From Prevotellaceae bacterium UBA711 (lineage in GTDB: Bacteria > Bacteroidota > Bacteroidia > Bacteroidales > Bacteroidaceae), in assembly GCA_002297545.1 (NCBI GenBank), contig DBLZ01000067.1, positions 1 through 19,603 of the forward strand: a stretch of DNA of 19,603 bases. The letters are read 5' to 3'. Under the pieces are notes generated by a model, which had not been told where the DNA came from, did no database searches, and saw nothing but the letters and a program-made list of their open reading frames with translations. Shown here one piece after another: positions 14,749 to 19,603 of the stretch; within the stretch, counting starts at the first letter, position 1; every line of letters begins with the position of its first letter. Both the position numbers and the translations under genes were made by a program.

Positions 14749-16044
14749 CTACACCTCCAGTATCAAGGCATCGTCCGTATCGTAGTAGCGATAGTGGCGC
14801 AGGCGTTTCCATTCCGGATTGTACAGTAGCCAGGCGGGCGAGAAATCCTCGGTGCCACGGCTGTCCAGACGGTCGGTGACCATTCGCACCGTGAGACGGT
14901 GGATGTCGATGGCAGGAATGTAGAGCATCTCGGTGCCGGAATTGTTGTGCGTCACGGCCAGTACACCCACGCTCACCAACTCCTCCAGCAGCAGCTTCAC
15001 CAACGTTTCGGGCAAGTGCGTGGCACGTGCCAGGGCATGCTGGCTTTGGGGGCGGCTACCCTCGGCAAAGGCACGGGCTATGTGGCTGACCAGCAGCAGT
15101 GAAAGGGTGTCGCGAAAACGGCGGCTCATACCCTTGGTGGAGCGTTCGAAGGCATACTCCTGCACCATCTGGTTGGCATAGCTCAACTGGCATCCTATCA
15201 AGCAGATATACCACGTGAACTGTATGAAGATAAGCAACAGGGGGATGGCTGCAAACGAACCGTATATGGCGTTGTATGCCGAAAGCTTTATCTGATAATG
15301 GATGTAGAAATACTCCAGTCCCTGAAACAGCAGGCCGGCTATGATGCCGGGGCCAACGCAAGCAGTCCATCGCACATGAGTATTGGGCATCAACTTATAT
15401 AGCAGCACAAACACCAGGCTGCTTATTAAAAACGGCAACATCACCACCACCACGTGGAAGGTCTGCCCCATGAAGAAATACTGCTCCAGCCACGACTCCA
15501 AGGCCAACATAGCCACACTCAGGCCATTGGAGATAATCATCAGCAAGGGCAGGAGCAGGAATACCGAGATGTAGTCCGTAATGCGCCTGTATATATTGCG
15601 TGTATTGGTCACCTGCCACATGGTATTGAAGGCCGTCTCTATGTTCATGGTGAGGTTCACCAATGTATAGAACAGCAACAATATGCCTGCGCCCAAAAAC
15701 ACCCCGCTCTTGGTATGTTGCAGATAGCGTTCCACGAAGTCAAGCACCATTTCCGTCATCTCCGGGCCGAAGGAGTCCAAAGACATACGTATGCGGCTCT
15801 CTATGACGCTGTCAAAGCCGAAACCGCGGGCTATGGCAAAGATGATGGCAAGGAAAGGTACCACTGCCAAAGTGGTGTTGTAAGTCAAGGCCGAAGCATA
15901 GGAAGAGAGGTTGTTGTTTATGAAGTGCTCCACCGTAATGTAGATGCGCTTGAACAATATCAATGCCCATCGTTGGAAGCATTTGCACTGGCGTTCGTCA
16001 ATGTTCCACCAGGTTTCCATTCTTTCAATCAACGTCATATTCAA
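14749..16044 (-). CDS. YihY/BrkB family membrane protein with C-terminal winged-helix-like domain
   Basis: A 431-residue inner membrane protein. Residues 30-290 form the YihY/BrkB core: the LSSYASALTYNTTLAVVPFLAII entry (about 46-68), then hydrophobic helices near 115-133, 160-182, 197-217, 228-243 and 262-284, with MNIETAFNTMWQV (133-145) and the AYNAIYGSFAAIPLLL block (256-271). The family was once named ribonuclease BN in error; its function is still unclear and a transport role is often suggested. Residues 305-430 are soluble. They contain a segment (LLLVSHIARAFAEG, QHALARATHLPETLVKLLLEEL, VSVGVLAVTH) that reads like a winged-helix domain, a common addition in Bacteroidetes. An ATG at 16038 is an equally possible start. 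It lies downstream of rnpB on the same strand and may receive read-through from it. Confidence 0.9.
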   Translation of the reverse strand: MNMTLIERMETWWNIDERQCKCFQRWALILFKRIYITVEHFINNNLSSYASALTYNTTLAVVPFLAIIFAIARGFGFDSVIESRIRMSLDSFGPEMTEMVLDFVERYLQHTKSGVFLGAGILLLFYTLVNLTMNIETAFNTMWQVTNTRNIYRRITDYISVFLLLPLLMIISNGLSVAMLALESWLEQYFFMGQTFHVVVVMLPFLISSLVFVLLYKLMPNTHVRWTACVGPGIIAGLLFQGLEYFYIHYQIKLSAYNAIYGSFAAIPLLLIFIQFTWYICLIGCQLSYANQMVQEYAFERSTKGMSRRFRDTLSLLLVSHIARAFAEGSRPQSQHALARATHLPETLVKLLLEELVSVGVLAVTHNNSGTEMLYIPAIDIHRLTVRMVTDRLDSRGTEDFSPAWLLYNPEWKRLRHYRYYDTDDALILEV

Positions 16045-16076
16045 AGACCTTTCCTTATTATAATCCTAATTATGGC

Positions 16077-16095
16077 ACATGCCATCCCGGCATGT
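16077..16095 (-). repeat. Short hairpin between rnpB and the YihY gene
   Basis: ACATGCC (16077-16083) and GGCATGT (16089-16095) form a perfect 7-bp stem with a 5-nt loop. It falls in the 78-nt gap between the rnpB 3' end and the YihY start on the minus strand. It may help separate the stable RNA from the downstream message. No T-run follows it. Confidence 0.4.
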
Positions 16096-16122
16096 AACCC
16101 TATTCTCTTCATTATTAAAAAG

Positions 16123-16589
16123 AAACAGAGGTCCTGTAAGCCGGGTTCTGTGCACGGTAGCCGCCGACATCTGTGTCCACGGTTCCCGCCGCCTGCCATT
16201 TATCCACTACCGGTGTCACCACCGGTCTCTATCGTTCTACCCTCCGGCTCGGACGGACAGCCCTCCCGCTCCCCCACATGCGTTCATTGAATGAAGACAT
16301 GCAGTGAAGCATCGCCGGTTTACGCGAACTTTCAACATCCGGAGTGCACAGCACACATGTCGCCATGCGCCTGGTGAGCTCTTACCTCACCTTCTCACCC
16401 TTGCTCCAGCATTCCACAAATGAAAAAACCAGAAAGGACACTGAAGCGGTTATTCTCTTCTGCACCTGCCAGCCATCACTGACTCCTACCCGTTAGGTAG
16501 CGGATCGTCCTGTGTTGCCCGGACTTTCCTCTCGCCATAGCCACCCACAAAAAGGCTGCCAAAGCCAGCGGCAAGCCGGACCACTGTTT
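16123..16589 (-). ncRNA. rnpB: RNase P RNA
   Basis: Catalytic RNA that removes 5' leaders from tRNA precursors. On the minus strand it carries the universal blocks: GAGGAAAGTCCGGGC (about 16518-16532), GGTAAGAGCTCACC in the specificity half (about 16374-16387) and AGAACCCGGCTTACAG near the 3' end (about 16136-16151). The ends were placed by the P1 helix: AAACAGTGGTCC (16589-16578) pairs with GGACCTCTGTTT (16134-16123) with one mismatch. A T-rich tract (TTTCTTTTT) follows the 3' side of P1, so P1 may double as the terminator stem. Bacteroidetes RNase P RNAs are bacterial type A. The length of about 467 nt is long for that type, and the extra sequence seems to lie between about 16280 and 16330 and around 16420-16450. 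Confidence 0.95.
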
Positions 16590-16598
16590 CTTTGTGTG

Positions 16599-16629
16599 CA
16601 AATTTACGAATAATCCTTAACCTGACAAA
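16599..16629 (-). promoter_or_regulatory. Consensus promoter of rnpB
   Basis: On the minus strand, TTTG (16629-16626) is followed after 19 nt by TAAATTTG (16606-16599), a full Bacteroidetes -33/-7 match. The predicted start, about 7 nt downstream, coincides with the 5' side of the P1 helix at 16589, which supports both calls. Confidence 0.8.
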
Positions 16630-16690
16630 ATCTCCGCTGACTAAAGGTTAAAATAAGACAAGGAATGATGCGCACTATGGCATTTTTGCA

Positions 16691-16698
16691 TACTTTTG
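16691..16698 (+). promoter_or_regulatory. Probable -7 element of the HtrA gene
   Basis: TACTTTTG matches TAnnTTTG. No TTTG is seen at the -33 position. Transcription would begin near 16705 and give a leader of about 72 nt before the ATG at 16777. It is divergent from the rnpB promoter about 60 nt away. Confidence 0.5.
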
Positions 16699-16776
16699 CA
16701 GCCGAAAACAGTGCAGGCGCTCCCACGCCTAAGGCACAGTTTATATAGACAACTAACTCTAACACACTAACTGAAC

Positions 16777-18237
16777 ATGAAGAAAGTATTATTCATCATC
16801 ACGGCAGCCACAATGATTGCCTGTACAGGTAATGCCGAAACTTCAGTAGACTCCACCACTGCCCAGCAGAGCGAGAATAAAGTGATGCCTGTAGCAGTGC
16901 GCAGCGGCTACGTAGACCTGACCCAAGCTGCGGAACAGAGCGTGAACGCAGTAGTCTACATCAAGGTGACCAAGATGGGAAAGACACACAAGGTGACATA
17001 CCGCGACCCGTTTGCCGAATTCTTTGGAGACATCTTCGGCCAAAGGGGATACACGCCCCAGCAGCGCGAGTACAAGGAGCCCGACCGCCGCGGAGCCGGC
17101 TCAGGTGTAATCATCTCCTCAGATGGCTACATAGTCACCAACAACCACGTAGTGGAGGGAGCCGACGAGATATTGGTGAAACTGAACGACAACCGCGAGT
17201 TCTCCGGACGCATCATAGGTCTGGATGCCGTCACCGACCTGGCCTTGGTGAAGATTGAGGGCAAAGACCTCCCCACCCTGCCCATAGGCAACAGCGACGA
17301 TCTCAAACTCGGGCAGTGGGTTCTGGCCGTGGGCAACCCGTTCAACCTCACCAGCACCGTCACCGCCGGCATCGTTTCGGCCAAAGCCCGTAACCTTGGT
17401 GCCAACGGCATAGAGAGCTTCATACAGACCGATGCCGCCATCAATCCGGGCAACTCGGGCGGTGCACTGGTCAACGAGCGAGGCGAACTGGTGGGCATCA
17501 ATGCCATGATTTACTCACAGACGGGCAGCTACAGCGGCTATGGCTTCGCCATCCCCACCACCATCATGAACAAGGTGGTGGCCGACCTCAAGGCCTATGG
17601 CACCGTGCAGAGGGCCATGCTGGGTGTCACCGGTAACGATGTCTCCGTATACATTGACATGGAGAAGGAAAAGGGCAACTCCCCCGACCTGGGCACGCTC
17701 AGTGGCGTGTGGGTCAACGATGCCACCGAAGGTTCCGCTGCAGCAGAGGCCGGCTTGCAAAAGGGCGACGTCATCACCGAACTCAACGGCAAGGAGATAC
17801 ACAAGATGTCCGAACTGCAGGAGGCCTTGGCACAACAGCGTCCGGGCGACAAGGTGAAGATTACCTGGCTGCGCAACAAGTCCAAGATGTCCAAGACCGT
17901 CACCCTTAAGAACTCACAGGGTTCCACCAAGATTCTCAAAGAAATAGATGAGGACGAACTGGGCATAGCGCTCCAGCCCCTTTCCCAGGAGGAGAAGGCC
18001 CGACTGGGTCTCCCCTACGGTCTGCAGGTCAAGGCCGTGCGCAATGGCAAGATGCAAAAGGCCGGCATGTCCAAAGGTACAATCATACTGGTAGTGAACG
18101 ACACACGCATGACCACCGAAGACGATTGGCAGGAGGCAGTAAAAGCAGCCAACCGCAGTGCCGACCGCACCCTATGGATCAGAGCCATATCCCCCAGCGG
18201 ACGCAAGCAAAGCTTCGTCATAGACCTCAACGAGTAA
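16777..18237 (+). CDS. htrA: HtrA/DegP-type periplasmic serine protease
   Basis: A 486-residue Do-type protease that degrades or refolds damaged envelope proteins. The trypsin-like domain (about 45-275) has the catalytic triad His124 (TNNHVVEGADE), Asp154 (VTDLALVKIEG) and Ser227 (NPGNSGGALVN), with the GSGVIIS and VGNPF blocks in place. Two PDZ domains follow: PDZ1 at about 278-375 (GVWVNDATEGSAAAEAGLQKGDVI) and PDZ2 at about 395-486 (GLQVKAVRNGKMQKAGMSKGTII). This is the complete DegP layout. The signal peptide ends in TMIAC (Cys16), a possible lipobox that would tether it to a membrane; without lipidation it would be soluble in the periplasm. It is a single-gene unit: a -7 box lies upstream and a 16-bp hairpin (18273-18309) lies 36 nt after the stop. 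Confidence 0.96.
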   Translation: MKKVLFIITAATMIACTGNAETSVDSTTAQQSENKVMPVAVRSGYVDLTQAAEQSVNAVVYIKVTKMGKTHKVTYRDPFAEFFGDIFGQRGYTPQQREYKEPDRRGAGSGVIISSDGYIVTNNHVVEGADEILVKLNDNREFSGRIIGLDAVTDLALVKIEGKDLPTLPIGNSDDLKLGQWVLAVGNPFNLTSTVTAGIVSAKARNLGANGIESFIQTDAAINPGNSGGALVNERGELVGINAMIYSQTGSYSGYGFAIPTTIMNKVVADLKAYGTVQRAMLGVTGNDVSVYIDMEKEKGNSPDLGTLSGVWVNDATEGSAAAEAGLQKGDVITELNGKEIHKMSELQEALAQQRPGDKVKITWLRNKSKMSKTVTLKNSQGSTKILKEIDEDELGIALQPLSQEEKARLGLPYGLQVKAVRNGKMQKAGMSKGTIILVVNDTRMTTEDDWQEAVKAANRSADRTLWIRAISPSGRKQSFVIDLNE

Positions 18238-18272
18238 CAATCACACAGACCAACAATATCAGTTACATGCCG

Positions 18273-18309
18273 CACGCCCTGCACGAGACCTGTTCTCATG
18301 CAGGGCGTG
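18273..18309 (+). terminator. Hairpin after the HtrA gene, probable terminator
   Basis: CACGCCCTGCACGAGA (18273-18288) pairs with TCTCATGCAGGGCGTG (18294-18309), 15 of 16 pairs, with a 5-nt CCTGT loop. The position, 36 nt past the stop, fits a terminator, but there is no T-run after it. The right arm runs into the first TGTCCG element of the next leader. Confidence 0.6.
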
Positions 18310-18440
18310 TCCGTATATTCCAATTCGTCGAGCAATGGCTGAAGAATTGGAATGGCTGAAGAGCGATATTCCCTTCACTCGTCTTCCGTGCGTGTCCGAA
18401 TGGCAGTCCACCAGCGGACAGGTGTCCGATGACGGACACC
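18308..18440 (+). promoter_or_regulatory. Inverted-repeat-rich leader upstream of the efflux adaptor gene
   Basis: TGTCCG occurs at 18308-18313, 18393-18398 and 18423-18428, and its complement CGGACA at 18415-18420 and 18433-18438. The strongest hairpin is GGTGTCCG/CGGACACC (18421-18428 and 18433-18440, ATGA loop). The 18393 copy can instead pair with 18415. A separate perfect 10-bp pair, ATTCCAATTC (18317-18326) with GAATTGGAAT (18344-18353), and a 12-bp direct repeat AATGGCTGAAGA (18334-18345, 18351-18362) lie in the same stretch. Mutually exclusive pairings, or a repressor site of the TGTCCG type, would suit control of a pump. No Bacteroidetes promoter box was found, so the exact role is open. 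Confidence 0.45.
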
Positions 18441-18534
18441 GTGCCAAATTGCCAACCTTGTGTATTTCAATCCTTTGGCTTTTTGGCACGCACTTTGCAA
18501 CCTTATTGTCGTATAATCAATACAGACTGCATAC

Positions 18535-19603
18535 ATGGACAGACAATTACCCAAGGAATACATCCGCCGACGGTGGTACCGGCGCGCCGCCACGGTGCTG
18601 GCAATAATCATTCTGGCAGCCGGTGGCACGCTGGGCGTGCACCGCTTGCTCACGTCCAGCGTCAGGGCCAAGGACCTGAAGACCTGCCGGGTGGAACGGG
18701 GTTCGCTGCAGACCAGCATCTCATCCTCGGGGCAGGTGGTGGCAGCGCAGGAGGAAATCATCCTCTCGCCCATTGCCTCGCGCATATTGGAAGTGTACCA
18801 CCAGAGCGGCGACGAGGTGGAGGAAGGCACACCGTTGCTGCGCCTCAACCTGGATGCCGCACAGGAGGCGCTGGACAAGCTCCGCGACGAGGCACAGATG
18901 AAACGCCTGCAGCTGGAGCAGCTGCGCGTGCAGCAGGCCACGGCACTGGCCGACCTGGTGATGCGCATACAGGTGGACAGCATGAAACTGGTGCGCCTGG
19001 AGGGCGAGCTGCAGGGCGAACGATACCTGGACAGCCTTGGCAGCGGCACGGCCGAGAAAGTGCGTCAGGCCGAGCTGGCCCTACAGACAGCACGCATGGA
19101 GCTGGAGCAGTCGCGCCGCCACCTGGATGGAATGCGCGTGCAGCAGGAGGCCGACATACGCATAAAGCAACTGGACATGAAGATATTCGAGAAAAACCTG
19201 CAGGCCACTGAGCGCACTCTCCACGACGCGGAGATACGTTCGCCCAGGCATGCCACCGTTACACGCATCCTCACACAGGTGGGGGCACAGGTTGGCCAGG
19301 GAGCGGAGGTGGCCACCGTGGCCGACCTCACACGCTTCGTGGTGCGGTCGCAACTGGCCGAGAACATGGCATCGTGGGGCGGCACGGGCACACGCGTCAG
19401 GGTAAAGGTGGGCGACACATGGCTCACTGGCCACGTGGGACAGGTGGACGCGGCCAGCCAGGGAGGCATGATTACATTTCAGATACAGCTGGACGAAGCC
19501 GACAACCCCAACCTGCGGCCCGGTCTGCGTGCCGAGGTACACCTGATGAACGACATCCGCCAGGACGTGCTGCGCATAGCCCGCGGGGCGTTCAACTACC
19601 AGG
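18535..19603 (+). CDS. Periplasmic adaptor subunit of a tripartite efflux pump (HlyD/MacA/RND type), 3' end cut by window
   Basis: The frame is open from the ATG at 18535 to the window end, 356 codons without a stop, so the gene is partial. The product begins with a basic segment and one membrane anchor (ATVLAIIILAAGG, about residues 19-31). Next comes the barrel-sandwich half-motif (CRVERGSLQTSISSSGQVV, ILEVYHQSGDEVEEGTPLLRL), a long alpha-helical hairpin (about 110-225, rich in Gln, Leu and Arg), the second half-motif (AEIRSPRHATVTRILTQVG, GAEVATVADL) and a beta-barrel domain (PGLRAEVHL). This is the membrane fusion protein fold that links an inner membrane transporter to a TolC-like channel. 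The SGDEVEEG and VGAQVGQG motifs are typical. The partner genes probably follow beyond the edge. The substrate cannot be told. The use of GC-rich codons is like that of its neighbours. Confidence 0.9.
   Translation, partial: MDRQLPKEYIRRRWYRRAATVLAIIILAAGGTLGVHRLLTSSVRAKDLKTCRVERGSLQTSISSSGQVVAAQEEIILSPIASRILEVYHQSGDEVEEGTPLLRLNLDAAQEALDKLRDEAQMKRLQLEQLRVQQATALADLVMRIQVDSMKLVRLEGELQGERYLDSLGSGTAEKVRQAELALQTARMELEQSRRHLDGMRVQQEADIRIKQLDMKIFEKNLQATERTLHDAEIRSPRHATVTRILTQVGAQVGQGAEVATVADLTRFVVRSQLAENMASWGGTGTRVRVKVGDTWLTGHVGQVDAASQGGMITFQIQLDEADNPNLRPGLRAEVHLMNDIRQDVLRIARGAFNYQ

Noticed and set aside
16045..16600. Open frames across the region right of the YihY gene
   Set aside because: The region is the RNase P RNA. 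Its conserved blocks and P1 pairing explain the sequence, and no protein family is recognised.
18429..19211. Open frame of 260 codons on the plus strand overlapping the efflux adaptor
   Set aside because: It is out of frame with the adaptor, and its Gly/Ala/Arg/His-rich translation is typical of a shadow of GC-rich coding DNA. The adaptor frame shows real domain motifs.

Overview
The window looks like chromosomal DNA from a Bacteroidales bacterium (Bacteroidaceae/Prevotellaceae range) with moderately high GC. Three things support this. Several promoters match the Bacteroidetes -33/-7 pattern (TTTG, then 19-20 nt, then TAnnTTTG). There are few purine-rich ribosome binding sites. The gene families are typical of the phylum: PorZ, a Wzc-type kinase with a tyrosine-rich tail, a Bacteroidetes-type LpxH, an Mfa2-like lipoprotein, and ribonuclease Y next to ZapA. 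No phage, insertion sequence, tRNA or CRISPR array is visible.

Layout. 107-973 (+) is an LpxH-type phosphatase of lipid A synthesis. 974-1327 is non-coding between convergent genes and holds a 20-bp palindrome and an array of four 22-bp units, each centred on a palindromic AACCGGTT-like core. 1328-8239 (-) is a tight operon read right to left: Wzc-like tyrosine autokinase/co-polymerase, PorZ-like two-propeller protein, Wzi-like outer membrane protein and a small lipoprotein. A consensus promoter at 8351-8382 drives it. Divergent from it, 8493-9071 (+) is a shrunken relative of the polyprenyl-phosphate sugar-1-phosphate transferases. An apparent co-directional run follows: an unknown 206-aa protein, a coiled-coil protein, ZapA, ribonuclease Y, a small HAD phosphatase and then a Wza-like export lipoprotein, closed by a strong terminator at 13558-13606. 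13648-14571 (+) is an Mfa2/FimB-like lipoprotein. It converges on a YihY/BrkB membrane protein (14749-16044, -) across a perfect 22-bp inverted repeat. The RNase P RNA gene lies at about 16123-16589 on the minus strand with its own consensus promoter. It is divergent from an HtrA/DegP protease (16777-18237, +). The last gene (18535 to the edge, +) is the N-terminal part of a periplasmic adaptor of a tripartite efflux pump, preceded by a leader rich in inverted repeats.

Common theme. Most genes serve the cell envelope: lipid A (LpxH), surface polysaccharide synthesis and export (kinase, Wzi, Wza, sugar-transferase relative), type IX secretion/A-LPS delivery (PorZ), surface lipoproteins, envelope quality control (HtrA) and efflux. 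A second block serves division and RNA turnover (coiled-coil protein, ZapA, RNase Y, RNase P RNA). The most notable items are PorZ embedded in an exopolysaccharide operon, the in-frame tandem repeats encoding the kinase's tyrosine tail, the sugar-transferase relative lacking its catalytic segment, the phased 22-bp palindromic array, and the TGTCCG/CGGACA-rich leader before the efflux adaptor.
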